Assembly: GCA_964512225.1 (NCBI GenBank)
Contig: CAZEKB010000032.1
Span: 1 to 64,000 of the forward strand
DNA: 64,000 nt
Direction of reading: 5' to 3'
Source: CAZEKB01 sp964512225
Lineage (GTDB): Bacteria; Myxococcota_A; UBA796; UBA9615
A model generated the notes under the pieces. It searched no databases. It was not told the origin of the DNA and worked only from the letters and a program-made list of their open reading frames with translations. The translations under genes were made by a program, and so were the position numbers. This document shows positions 24,979 to 33,184 of the stretch, in pieces; the first letter of the stretch is position 1; each line of letters starts with the position of its first letter.

Positions 24979-26427
24979 TCAGCGCCGGGAGCGGCTCCGC
25001 TTGCGCTTGCTGCTCTTCTTCTTCGAGCGCTTCGGGGACTCGCTGCTCTCGCTCGACGAGCTGGACGAGCGCGAGCGGGACGACTCGGCGCGGGCCGAGG
25101 ACGAGCGGGAGCGCGAGCCGGACGACTTCGAGCTGGACGACTTCGAGCCCGAGGATCGCGAGCCGTAGCTCTTGGACCGCGACGACCCGGACCGCGAGCT
25201 GCCGGAGGTCTGCGTGCGGGACGAGCCCGAGCGGGAGCTGCCGTAGCTCTGCGTGCGGGATGAGCCGGAGCGGGAGCTGCCGTAGCTCTGCGTGCGGGAC
25301 GAGCCCGAGCGGGAGCTGCCGTAGCTCCTGGTGCGGCCGTCGGAGGCCGACCCGGAGGAGCTGCGGGACCGGGACGAGCCGGAGCCCGAGGAGCTGCGGG
25401 ACCGGGACGAGCCGGAGCCCGAGGAGCTGCGGGACCGGGTCGAGTCGCGGTCGGCGGCGCGGGCCGAGGATCCGCGGCTGCCGGTCGAGGATCCGCCGCT
25501 GCGGGTCGAGTCGGCCGATCCGTAGGTCTGCGTGCGTCCCGACGAGCCCGACGCGCTGCGTCGCTGCTCCTGGCGGCCGCTGCCCACGTGGGAGCGGTCA
25601 CGCGCCGTCGCGGAGCGGCTCCCCGAGCTCGACGATCGCTTGCGCTGGCCGTACTCCCAGTCCTCGGCGCGCGCCCCGGACCGGCGGTCCGCGGAGGACT
25701 TGCCGCGGCTGTCGGACTTGCTGCGGGACCCGGACGAGTGTCCGCGGGACCCGGCGGAGCGCTCGCCCCGGTCGCGGCCGCCGGTGTAGCGCCCGTCCCC
25801 GCGGCTGGAGTCGCGGCGGTTCGTCGTGCGGGTGCGACGACGGGGTTCGGCGTGCCGACCGTCGCGGTACCGACGGTGGGGGTGCGGCCGATAGGACCGC
25901 GTGGTCGAGTAGCGGCGGTAGTACCGGTCCGACCGGTGCACGTGGATGCTCCAGTGGTGCGAGTACCAGCTGTTCCAGCTCACCGTGTACCAGCGATCGT
26001 AGTGGCCCGTGTAGTAGTAGTAGCTGTCCCAGGTCGTGTACCAGCGGAAGTGCGTGTGGTGCCGATGGGGTGCCCACCAGTGCGAGTGCGGGCCGTCGAG
26101 CACGCACCAGTAGTCGATGAACTCGAGGGGGTGGGGGTCGTAGTACCAGTGGCTGTCGCCGTGGTGATCGTGCAGCAGCGCGTCCCCCACGAAGTAGAAG
26201 ACGCCGTCGATCTCGTAGACGGCGTACTCGTCGGGGTCCAGCGCGTAGGTGTGCACGTGGAAGTCGGCGTCGTCGCACCACCCGTCGATCGGCTCCGGGA
26301 CGGGGTGCTCCCCGTAATAGTCGTAGAGCACGACGTGGTGCGCGGCTGCGGGCGCGGGGAACGCCGCCACGACGGCGACGAGGGCGAGGCCCACCAGGGA
26401 AGCTGAGCAGAGAATCGAGGTGCGCAT
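24979..26427 (-). CDS. Exported His/Tyr/Trp-rich and Ser/Arg-rich low-complexity protein
   Basis: 482 residues from the ATG at 26427, chosen because a GGAG ribosome-binding site precedes it and it opens a clean signal peptide (LVGLALVAVVAAFPAPAAA, cut before HHVV). The mature protein has two parts. Residues ~25-170 are extremely rich in His, Tyr, Trp and Asp (HDHHGDSHWYYDPHP, WAPHRHHTHFRWY). Residues ~180-482 are mostly Ser, Arg and Gly, with repeated units such as SSRSGSSRTQSYG and SRSRSSSGSG, ending KRSKKKSSKRKRSRSRR. The first part may bind metals; the basic tail could bind nucleic acid, acidic polysaccharide or cell surface. No known family recognised; the composition resembles eukaryotic SR domains only by analogy. 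Confidence 0.8.
   Translation of the reverse strand: MRTSILCSASLVGLALVAVVAAFPAPAAAHHVVLYDYYGEHPVPEPIDGWCDDADFHVHTYALDPDEYAVYEIDGVFYFVGDALLHDHHGDSHWYYDPHPLEFIDYWCVLDGPHSHWWAPHRHHTHFRWYTTWDSYYYYTGHYDRWYTVSWNSWYSHHWSIHVHRSDRYYRRYSTTRSYRPHPHRRYRDGRHAEPRRRTRTTNRRDSSRGDGRYTGGRDRGERSAGSRGHSSGSRSKSDSRGKSSADRRSGARAEDWEYGQRKRSSSSGSRSATARDRSHVGSGRQEQRRSASGSSGRTQTYGSADSTRSGGSSTGSRGSSARAADRDSTRSRSSSGSGSSRSRSSSGSGSSRSRSSSGSASDGRTRSYGSSRSGSSRTQSYGSSRSGSSRTQSYGSSRSGSSRTQTSGSSRSGSSRSKSYGSRSSGSKSSSSKSSGSRSRSSSARAESSRSRSSSSSSESSESPKRSKKKSSKRKRSRSRR
25207..25323. repeat. 39-bp tandem repeat, three copies
   Basis: Units 25207-25245, 25246-25284 and 25285-25323 differ at only a few bases and encode 13-residue repeats (SSRSGSSRTQSYG type) in the Ser/Arg-rich gene. 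The length is a multiple of three, so copy-number change keeps the frame. Confidence 0.9.
25355..25439. repeat. 33-bp tandem repeat, about 2.6 copies
   Basis: Units at 25355-25387 and 25388-25420 are identical, with a partial third copy to 25439. They encode the 11-residue SRSRSSSGSGS-type repeat of the Ser/Arg-rich protein. In-frame period, so slippage would give length variants. Confidence 0.9.
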
Positions 26428-26458
26428 GCGGGGCTCCAAGGGCGCCGGGAGTGGCGGC

Positions 26459-26464
26459 ATCATA
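26459..26464 (-). promoter_or_regulatory. -10-like TATGAT for the Ser/Arg-rich gene
   Basis: TATGAT (5 of 6) on the minus strand, placing a start near 26452 and a ~25-base leader with a GGAG ribosome-binding site. No TTGACA-like box at 16-18 bp; a GGAACTT just upstream resembles an ECF-type -35, but no matching -10 was found. Confidence 0.3.
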
Positions 26465-26596
26465 AGTTCCGACGAAGCAGCCTCCAGGACATTCGAACAA
26501 AGATCGATTCGGCGCCTTGGCCGCGGTTCGGCGCGGGCCTACGCTTCCCCCGCTTTGCGGCTCCCTCGGTCGTCTTCGCCCGCCCTCCAAACCGGG

Positions 26597-27091
26597 ATGC
26601 TCGTGCTCCTGGCCGCGACTCTGCTCGCCTGCGCCACGACCCCCGCCCCGGGCGGTCGGGCATACGAAGGCCTCGTCGTCCACGTCGGCGTGGAAGCTGT
26701 CCTGTCGCTCGAGCGGGAGGGGCACGCCCGCGCGCTGCTCGGCTCCGAACGCGACCTCCTGCAGCTCGACCGCCTGGCCGGCGCCTCCGTCGCCATCCGC
26801 GGGGCGCTGGTGGGGGACGACCGGCTGCGCGTCCGGAGCTTCGAGCTGCTGGACCCCGGGGACGGCCTCACGCCCATGGTGGGCACCCTCGTCGCCGACC
26901 AGTTCGCCATCGTGATCGACGACGAGATCACGGGGACGCGGCTCGCGTTGCGGGGCTCCGCGCTCCGCGAGCTGAAGCGCCACCACGGGGGGCGCGTATG
27001 GATCACCGGCAGCATCATCGGCCCCCGCCAGGTGCTCATCGCCCACTGGGGGCTCCTGCTCACGGCCCACGAGGCGGAGCGGCTGCGCTGA
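26597..27091 (+). CDS. Small predicted lipoprotein, unknown function
   Basis: 164 residues from the ATG at 26597. Although the frame is open upstream, this start yields a textbook lipoprotein signal (MLVLLAATLLACATT, Cys at 12). The mature part has a beta-rich pattern (GLVVHVGVEAVLSLE, ASVAIRGALVGDDRLRVRSF, RVWITGSIIGPRQVLIAHWG), possibly an OB-fold-like barrel as in small envelope stress lipoproteins. No family recognised. Divergent from the Ser/Arg-rich gene, with a 169-bp shared control region. Confidence 0.72.
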   Translation: MLVLLAATLLACATTPAPGGRAYEGLVVHVGVEAVLSLEREGHARALLGSERDLLQLDRLAGASVAIRGALVGDDRLRVRSFELLDPGDGLTPMVGTLVADQFAIVIDDEITGTRLALRGSALRELKRHHGGRVWITGSIIGPRQVLIAHWGLLLTAHEAERLR

Positions 27092-27170
27092 ACCTCATCC
27101 TCCACCTCTGAAGCGACCCTTCAACAAGTTCGAAAACCTCGTGACGACAAGCACTTCGGAGTGAACTCAA

Positions 27171-28724
27171 ATGACCGACATCACCCTCAGGCGTGCCCTC
27201 CTCTCGGTCTGGGACAAGACCGGCGTCGTGGAGCTCGGCCGCGACCTCGCCGATCGCGGCGTCGAGCTCCTGTCCACCGGGGGCACCCTGCGCACGCTCC
27301 GCGAGGCGGGCGTGCCCGTGACCTCCGTCGCCGACTTCACCGGGCACCCCGAGATCTTCGCGGGGCGCGTGAAGACGCTGCACCCGAAGCTCGAGGGGGC
27401 GATCCTCTACCGTCGCGACGACCAAGCCGACGAGGCGGCCGAGCTCGGGATCCCGCCCATCGATCTCGTCGTGGTGAACCTCTACCCGTTCGCCGCGGTC
27501 ACGGCGGACCCGACCTGCGACCTCGGGCGGGCGCTGGAGCACATCGACATCGGGGGCCCGACGATGTTGCGGGCGGCCGCCAAGAACCACACGGCCGTGA
27601 CCGTCGTCATCGACCCCTCGAAGTACGGCGAGCTGCGGGCCGAGCTCGCGGAGCGGGGCGGGGCCGTCTCCTTCGCCACGCGGGCGCGGTTCGCCCGGGA
27701 GGCCTTCGCGCGGGTGTCCGCCTACGACGCGGGCATCGCGCGGTGGCTGCAGCCCGAGGACGAGCCGTTCCCTCCGCGGATGACCGTGCCGATGGTGAAG
27801 ATCCAGGAGCTGCGATACGGCGAGAACCCGCACCAGCGAGCGGCCTTCTACGGCGAGGTGGGGTGGCGCGGGCCGACCCTCGCGGGCGCCCATCAGCTGC
27901 AGGGCAAGGCGCTCTCCTACAACAACATCCACGACGCCGACGCGGCGATGGGGCTCGTGCTGGGCCTCGACGCGACCCGCCCGTCCGTCGCCATCATCAA
28001 GCACGCCAACCCGAGCGGCGCGGCGACCGCGGACGATCTCATCGAGGCCTACGACCACGCGCTCGCGTGCGACTCCATGTCGGCCTTCGGCGGGATCCTT
28101 GCGCTGAACCGCCCGCTGACCCTGGAGCTGGTGGAGCGCATCGGCCGGCACTTCTTCGAGGTGATCATCGCGCCCGACTACGAGCGGGCCGCCCTCGACC
28201 GCATCCGCCGCAAGAAGAACCTGCGGCTCCTGAAGGTCGCGGACATGGGGGTCGCCCCCGCGGGCCGCGAGTACCTCAAGCGCGTGCACGGCGGCTGGCT
28301 CGTGGGCGACTGGGACGCCGACGGGCCCGAGGAGCGGCGGGTGGTCACGAAGCGCGCCCCCACCCCCGAGGAGAGCGCAGGCCTCGAGTTCGTCTGGCGG
28401 GTCGCCGCGCACGTGAAGTCCAACGCGATCGTCCTCGGCCGAGGCACGCGGACCATCGGCATCGGGGCCGGGCAGATGTCGCGCTTCGACGCGAGCACGG
28501 TCTCCGTCATCAAGGCGGGCAAGGCGGGGCTGGATACCCGGGGATGCGTCCTCGCGTCCGACGCCTTCTTCCCCTTCCGCGACGGCTTGGACGCAGCCGC
28601 CGAGTCCGGGTGTTCTGCCGTCATCCAACCCGGTGGGTCCAAGCGCGACGCCGAGGTCATCGCCGCCGCCGACGAGCACGGCATCGCGATGGTGTTCACC
28701 GGGACGCGCCACTTCCGACACTGA
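27171..28724 (+). CDS. purH: Bifunctional AICAR formyltransferase / IMP cyclohydrolase
   Basis: 517 residues, the normal length. The N-terminal IMP cyclohydrolase (MGS-like) domain has LLSVWDKTGVVELG, STGGTLRTL and GRVKTLHPKLEGAIL. The C-terminal AICAR transformylase domain has RYGENPHQRAAFY, the catalytic KHANPSGAA and FFPFRDGLDAAAESG. It performs the last two steps of IMP synthesis in the cytoplasm. Ribosome-binding site GGAG before the ATG. It starts a same-strand run with the TPR protein, purD and purE. The 79 bp upstream are relatively A/T-rich and could hold its promoter, though no clear boxes were found. Confidence 0.98.
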   Translation: MTDITLRRALLSVWDKTGVVELGRDLADRGVELLSTGGTLRTLREAGVPVTSVADFTGHPEIFAGRVKTLHPKLEGAILYRRDDQADEAAELGIPPIDLVVVNLYPFAAVTADPTCDLGRALEHIDIGGPTMLRAAAKNHTAVTVVIDPSKYGELRAELAERGGAVSFATRARFAREAFARVSAYDAGIARWLQPEDEPFPPRMTVPMVKIQELRYGENPHQRAAFYGEVGWRGPTLAGAHQLQGKALSYNNIHDADAAMGLVLGLDATRPSVAIIKHANPSGAATADDLIEAYDHALACDSMSAFGGILALNRPLTLELVERIGRHFFEVIIAPDYERAALDRIRRKKNLRLLKVADMGVAPAGREYLKRVHGGWLVGDWDADGPEERRVVTKRAPTPEESAGLEFVWRVAAHVKSNAIVLGRGTRTIGIGAGQMSRFDASTVSVIKAGKAGLDTRGCVLASDAFFPFRDGLDAAAESGCSAVIQPGGSKRDAEVIAAADEHGIAMVFTGTRHFRH

Positions 28725-28788
28725 GGGGCGGACCCCGGCCGTCGGTCCCGTGATCGGGTAGATTTCACGCGCCCCTCGGAGGAACTGG

Positions 28789-31323
28789 ATGCTCGTCACC
28801 TGCGTTCACTGTCAGCACGGCTTCGACCACGAGGCGCCCGCGTACGCGCGTGGAGCCTCCACCGCCGTGTGCCCCGCGTGCGGCCGGGATACGCCGGCGG
28901 ACTCGGACTCCCTGGGGATGGCGGGCATGGGCGGGGGCCCATCGGCCGAGTCGCGCGTCTACTGCTTCAACTGCGGCAAGTCGATGCAACCGCGGGACGG
29001 GGAGCTGATCCCGGTCTGCGACGAGTGCCGACAGGACCGGGCCGCCGAGGCGGTGGACGAGAGCATCGCGCCGCTGGACGACGAGCCCGTCGCGGACTGG
29101 ATGATCCGCAAGGCCAACGCGAACGTGTACGGACCCTTCCCGGGCGAGACCATCATCGAGTGGATCAAGGCCCGGAAGATCCTCCCGGACGAAGAGGTGG
29201 CCCACATCGGCGGGGCCTGGCGGCTGTTCAGTCAGCACGAAGAGTTCGGGCAGTTCTTCGAGAAGCCCGCGGGCACGCCCGCCTCTCCGGCGTCCGAGGA
29301 GGTGGACTTCCGCCAGAAGAACACCGGGCGGGCGGTCGTGCGCGCGCTCACGCGCATCGCCGTGGTGGTGGGCATCCTCGGGGCCCTCGGGATGGGCATC
29401 AAGTACGCGATCGAGAACGACAGCCTCGTCGTCTCCGAGGGCGCGGTGGACACGGTCGTGGATCGGGTCTCCGACCTCGCCACGAAGACGAAGACCCGCA
29501 CCGGGGGCTCGGCCTCCGAGGACGCGGGCAAGCTCCTGGTATCGCTGATGAAGGCGCATCCGGACGTGTCGGGCCACTCGATGGAGCGGACGCTCCGCGG
29601 GCGCACGTACATGCTCCGGGACAACCTGCCGAACCTGACGCGGGCCAAGACGGAGCTCGAGCAGGCGGTGGTCCTCGACCCCCACAACGCGCTCGCCCTC
29701 GCGGCGCTGGCCGAGCTCTACAACGTCCTCGCCTACCAGGGGTACGGCAACCTCGACCTCCAGCGTCTGAGCATCTACCTGCTCGACCTCGCCGAGGCCG
29801 AGAACACGTTCGAGGCCGAGGTCCTGCGGGCTCGCGCGGGATTCCTGATCTACTCGGGGAACGTCGCCGAGGGGCGCACGAAGGTCCAGGAGGCGCTGAA
29901 CCGGAACCCCGGCGACCCCGAGCTGCACTTCCTGCTCGGTCTCGCGTCCCTCGACGGTGAGGCGCGCGCGCAGACCGAGGCCAGCCGCGGCCACTTCGAG
30001 AAGGCCCTGGAGCTCGACTCGGGCTACCACCAGGTCTGGTACGAGCTCGCGCGCGGCGAGGAGTCCGCGGGCAACCTCCGCGAGGCGATCGCGCACTACA
30101 CCCAGAAGCTGGAGCTCGACCCCGGATCGGCCCTCAGCCACCACCGGCTGGGCGCCATCTACGAGGCCGTGGGCGAGCGCCGCCAGGCGGTGGGCCACTA
30201 CGAGAAGGCGATCAAGATCAACCCGAAGCACAAGGACTCCGTCCTGCGTCGGGCGATCCTGGCGGTGCACGAAGAGGGCGCCTACTCCCGCGCCGCGTCG
30301 CTGCTCAAGGGCCTGTGGGACGGCTCGACGGTCGAGGTCGAGCTCCGCATCCAGGAGCGCAAGGAGGTCGGCGCCTACCTGGCTGCGGCCCAGCGCCTCG
30401 CGGGCGACCCGGCGGCCGCGATCGCCACGGCGGACACGCTCCTGGGCGACGATCCGAACTACGGCCCGGCCCTGTTCCACAAGGGCATGGCCCTCGTCGC
30501 CCAGGGGAAGGTCGACGACGCCCTGCCCCTGCTCAACCGCACGGACGAAGCGGACATCAGCAAGCGCGAGCGCGCCGTCGCGAAGTACCACGTGGGCAAG
30601 GCGACCCAGTCCGTGGACCGCGACTTCGACGCCAGCGACGCGTTCGAGGCGGCGATCGAGTTCGATCCCGGCTTCATGCCCGCCCACATCCGCCTCGCCG
30701 AGACGAAGCTCGCCTCCGGCACGGCCGCGGGCGCGTCGAAGGCGCTGCTGAAGCACGTCTCGGAGGATCCGCTGGACTACCTCCGCAAGCGCACGCTGTC
30801 GCCGATCTTCGAGCCCGCGGGCGATCTCGCGGCGGTGGGCGGCGTGCTCGAGGCTCACGCGACCAAGGAGGGCTTCTCGCCCAACATCTACGCCGGCGCG
30901 GGCGTCGCGTACTTCCACGGCGGCGAGCCCCGCAAGGCGAAGAAGGCGTTCGACGCCGCGCTCGTGGAGGACGACGCGCACGCGGGCGCGCTCTTCTACC
31001 TGGGCCTGATGGACTTCTCGGCCAACCGCCACGGCCTCGCCGGCCAGCGGTTCGAGCAGGTGCTCGGGGTCGGCAACGAGCCGATCTTCCACGTGTACCT
31101 CGGGGCCTCGCTCGCCGCCCGCAACCAGGAGGACGCCGCCGTCGCCGCCCTCGAGCGCGGCCTCGGGTACGGCCTGCAGTCGTCCTGGGCGAACAGCCTG
31201 CTCGCCGCCACGCTCGCCAAGAAGGGCGACACGGAGCGCGCGCTCGGCCTGCTCGACAAGGCGTCGAGCCTCGATCCGACGGCCGTGGAGCCGCGACGAA
31301 CACGCTTCCAGTACGACCTTTGA
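28789..31323 (+). CDS. Zinc-ribbon / GYF_2 / transmembrane / TPR protein (GltJ-like head)
   Basis: 844 residues. Two zinc ribbons: C5/C8-C28/C31 (MJ0042-like) and C59/C62-C77/C80. Next a GYF_2-like domain (about 103-157) with NVYGPFPGETIIEWIKARKI and GGAWRLFSQHEEF. One membrane helix (about 184-204, AVVVGILGALGMGIKYAI) separates this cytoplasmic head from a ~600-residue TPR superhelix (ALAALAELYNVLA, AIAHYTQKLELDPGSA and similar). In Myxococcus, GltJ uses a zinc ribbon and GYF domain to bind the polarity GTPase MglA; the domain order here is similar, but the periplasmic TPR array differs. It sits between purH and purD with a GGAGGA ribosome-binding site. Exact role unknown. Confidence 0.82.
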   Translation: MLVTCVHCQHGFDHEAPAYARGASTAVCPACGRDTPADSDSLGMAGMGGGPSAESRVYCFNCGKSMQPRDGELIPVCDECRQDRAAEAVDESIAPLDDEPVADWMIRKANANVYGPFPGETIIEWIKARKILPDEEVAHIGGAWRLFSQHEEFGQFFEKPAGTPASPASEEVDFRQKNTGRAVVRALTRIAVVVGILGALGMGIKYAIENDSLVVSEGAVDTVVDRVSDLATKTKTRTGGSASEDAGKLLVSLMKAHPDVSGHSMERTLRGRTYMLRDNLPNLTRAKTELEQAVVLDPHNALALAALAELYNVLAYQGYGNLDLQRLSIYLLDLAEAENTFEAEVLRARAGFLIYSGNVAEGRTKVQEALNRNPGDPELHFLLGLASLDGEARAQTEASRGHFEKALELDSGYHQVWYELARGEESAGNLREAIAHYTQKLELDPGSALSHHRLGAIYEAVGERRQAVGHYEKAIKINPKHKDSVLRRAILAVHEEGAYSRAASLLKGLWDGSTVEVELRIQERKEVGAYLAAAQRLAGDPAAAIATADTLLGDDPNYGPALFHKGMALVAQGKVDDALPLLNRTDEADISKRERAVAKYHVGKATQSVDRDFDASDAFEAAIEFDPGFMPAHIRLAETKLASGTAAGASKALLKHVSEDPLDYLRKRTLSPIFEPAGDLAAVGGVLEAHATKEGFSPNIYAGAGVAYFHGGEPRKAKKAFDAALVEDDAHAGALFYLGLMDFSANRHGLAGQRFEQVLGVGNEPIFHVYLGASLAARNQEDAAVAALERGLGYGLQSSWANSLLAATLAKKGDTERALGLLDKASSLDPTAVEPRRTRFQYDL

Positions 31324-31386
31324 ACGGAGCGCCCTGAGGCGAGCGCGAGCATGTAGGCTCCGCGCCTCGTTCGACGGAGTCGCCCC

Positions 31387-32658
31387 ATGAACGTCCTGGT
31401 CGTCGGCGGTGGCGGGCGTGAACACGCCCTCTGCTGGAAGATCGCTGCCTCCCCCCTCTGCGATGCCTTGTTCTGCGCGCCCGGCAACGCCGGCATCGCG
31501 GACGTGGCGACGTGCCTCCCGACACCCGTGGGCGATCAGGACGCCATCAGCGCGACCTGCCGCGAGCACGCGATCGACCTCGTGGTCGTCGGGCCCGAGC
31601 AGCCGCTCGTGGAGGGGATCGCGGATCGGCTGCGAGGGGAGGGGATCGCGGTCTTCGGCCCGAGCGCGGAGGCTGCTCGCCTCGAGGGCAGCAAGGCGTT
31701 CGCGAAGGACTTCATGGAGCGGCACGGCATCCCCACGGCGGGGTGCCGGGTGTTCGGCCCCGACGAGGCGGACGCGCTGCGCGCCCACCTCACGACGTGC
31801 CCCGTGCCCACGGTCGTCAAGGCCGACGGACTCGCCGCGGGCAAGGGCGTCCTCATCTGCCCCGATCGGGAGACTGCGGTGGCCGCGGGCGAGGCGATGA
31901 TCACGGAGCGGCGGTTCGGGGAGGCGGGCTCCACGGTCGTCGTCGAGGAGTTCATGGAGGGCGACGAGACGTCCGTCTTCGCGCTGGTCTCGGGCGACGA
32001 CGTCGTGCTGCTGCAGCCGAGCCAGGACCACAAGCGGCGCTTCGACGGCGACGAGGGCCCCAACACCGGGGGCATGGGGGCCTACACGCCCGTCCCCGCG
32101 GTGGACGACGCCCTCCTCGCGCGGATCCACGACACGATCGTCCTGCCCTCCGCCCGGGGCATGGTCGCCGACGGCCGGCCCTTCTCGGGGCTGCTGTACG
32201 TCGGGCTCATGCTGACCGCCGACGGGCCTCGCGTGGTCGAGTACAACTGCCGCTTCGGGGACCCCGAGACGCAGCCCGTGATCGCGTCGCTGGCGTCCGA
32301 TCTGCTCCCGCTCCTGCACGCCACCGCGACCGACTCGCTGGGGAGCGTGCCCGCCCCGGAGTGGCACGACGGGGTGACCATCTGCGTCGTCCTCGTATCC
32401 GGGGGGTACCCGGGGGCCTATACGAAGGGGCTCGCGATCCAGGGCCTGGACGCGCCCGTGCCGGACGGCGTCGCCGTGTTCCACGCGGGGACCCGCCGCG
32501 ACGGCCACGAGGTGCTCACGGCCGGGGGCCGCGTGATCGGCGTCACCGCCACCCGCCCCAGCGTCGCCGAGGCCCGCGACGCCGCCTACACCGCCGCCGC
32601 CCGGATCGACTGGCCGGGCCGCTCCTACCGCACCGACATCGGGCACCGCGCCCTGTGA
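31387..32658 (+). CDS. purD: Phosphoribosylamine-glycine ligase (GARS)
   Basis: 423 residues. N-terminal VLVVGGGGREHALCWKI, then GPEQPLVEGIADRL, the ATP-grasp domain with KADGLAAGKGVLIC, VVVEEFMEGDETSVFAL, QDHKRRFDGDEGPNTGGMGAYTP (substrate loop, shortened here) and EYNCRFGDPETQ with the metal-binding residues. It makes glycinamide ribonucleotide, the second step of purine synthesis. It lies 63 bp after the TPR gene and 13 bp before purE. Confidence 0.98.
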   Translation: MNVLVVGGGGREHALCWKIAASPLCDALFCAPGNAGIADVATCLPTPVGDQDAISATCREHAIDLVVVGPEQPLVEGIADRLRGEGIAVFGPSAEAARLEGSKAFAKDFMERHGIPTAGCRVFGPDEADALRAHLTTCPVPTVVKADGLAAGKGVLICPDRETAVAAGEAMITERRFGEAGSTVVVEEFMEGDETSVFALVSGDDVVLLQPSQDHKRRFDGDEGPNTGGMGAYTPVPAVDDALLARIHDTIVLPSARGMVADGRPFSGLLYVGLMLTADGPRVVEYNCRFGDPETQPVIASLASDLLPLLHATATDSLGSVPAPEWHDGVTICVVLVSGGYPGAYTKGLAIQGLDAPVPDGVAVFHAGTRRDGHEVLTAGGRVIGVTATRPSVAEARDAAYTAAARIDWPGRSYRTDIGHRAL

Positions 32659-32671
32659 CCAGGAGACCGTC

Positions 32672-33184
32672 ATGACCCAGCCCCGCATCGGCATGCTCAT
32701 GGGCAGCCTCTCGGACAAGCCCGTCCTCGAGGCCGCCGCCGGGATACTCACCGACTTCGGCGTCGCCTTCGAGTGGAACGTCCTGTCCGCCCACCGCACC
32801 CCCGCGCAGACGCACGAGTACGTGAGCACCGCCGAAGAGCGGGGCATCCGCGTCCTCATCTGCGCCGCGGGCATGGCCGCCCACCTCGCGGGAGTCACGG
32901 CCTCGGGGACCACGCTGCCCGTGCTCGGCGTGCCCGTCGACGCCTCCCTGGACGGCATGGACGCGCTCCTCGCCACGGTCCAGATGCCTCCGGGCATCCC
33001 CGTGGCGACGTTCGGGATCGGCCGCGCCGGGGCGAAGAACGCCGCCCTGCACGCCATCCAGATCCTCGCGCTGTCCGACGCGGGCCTGCGCAACAAGCTC
33101 ATCGCCCACCGGGCGGCCCAGGTGGACAAGGTGCTCGCGTCCTCCGCCGAGCTGCAGCGGTCCCTCGGCGACCGCGTTGGCTGA
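32672..33184 (+). CDS. purE: N5-carboxyaminoimidazole ribonucleotide mutase (class I PurE)
   Basis: 170 residues. GMLMGSLSDKPVLEAAAGIL carries the SxSD phosphate site, VLSAHRTPAQTHEY the catalytic His, ICAAGMAAHLAGV the glycine loop, and LLATVQMPPGIPVATFGIG the CAIR-binding loop. Class I (bacterial) enzymes use N5-CAIR made by PurK, which is not in this window. Ribosome-binding site AGGAG precedes the ATG. It follows purD closely; its end overlaps the tsaC start by 8 bp. Confidence 0.97.
   Translation: MTQPRIGMLMGSLSDKPVLEAAAGILTDFGVAFEWNVLSAHRTPAQTHEYVSTAEERGIRVLICAAGMAAHLAGVTASGTTLPVLGVPVDASLDGMDALLATVQMPPGIPVATFGIGRAGAKNAALHAIQILALSDAGLRNKLIAHRAAQVDKVLASSAELQRSLGDRVG

Noticed and set aside
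25207..25439. Possible CRISPR-like array
   Set aside because: Repeats are directly adjacent with no unique spacers, are in frame with a coding gene and have periods divisible by three, so they are minisatellites.
24979..26427. True SR-type splicing-related protein or eukaryotic transfer
   Set aside because: It has a bacterial signal peptide, a ribosome-binding site, host-like codon use and no RNA-recognition domain; similarity is only compositional.
28765..33129. Open frame of 1454 codons on the minus strand
   Set aside because: It runs antisense to the TPR gene, purD and purE, with low-complexity Arg/Gly/Asp/Val-rich translation and no motifs; long antisense frames are expected in DNA this GC-rich.
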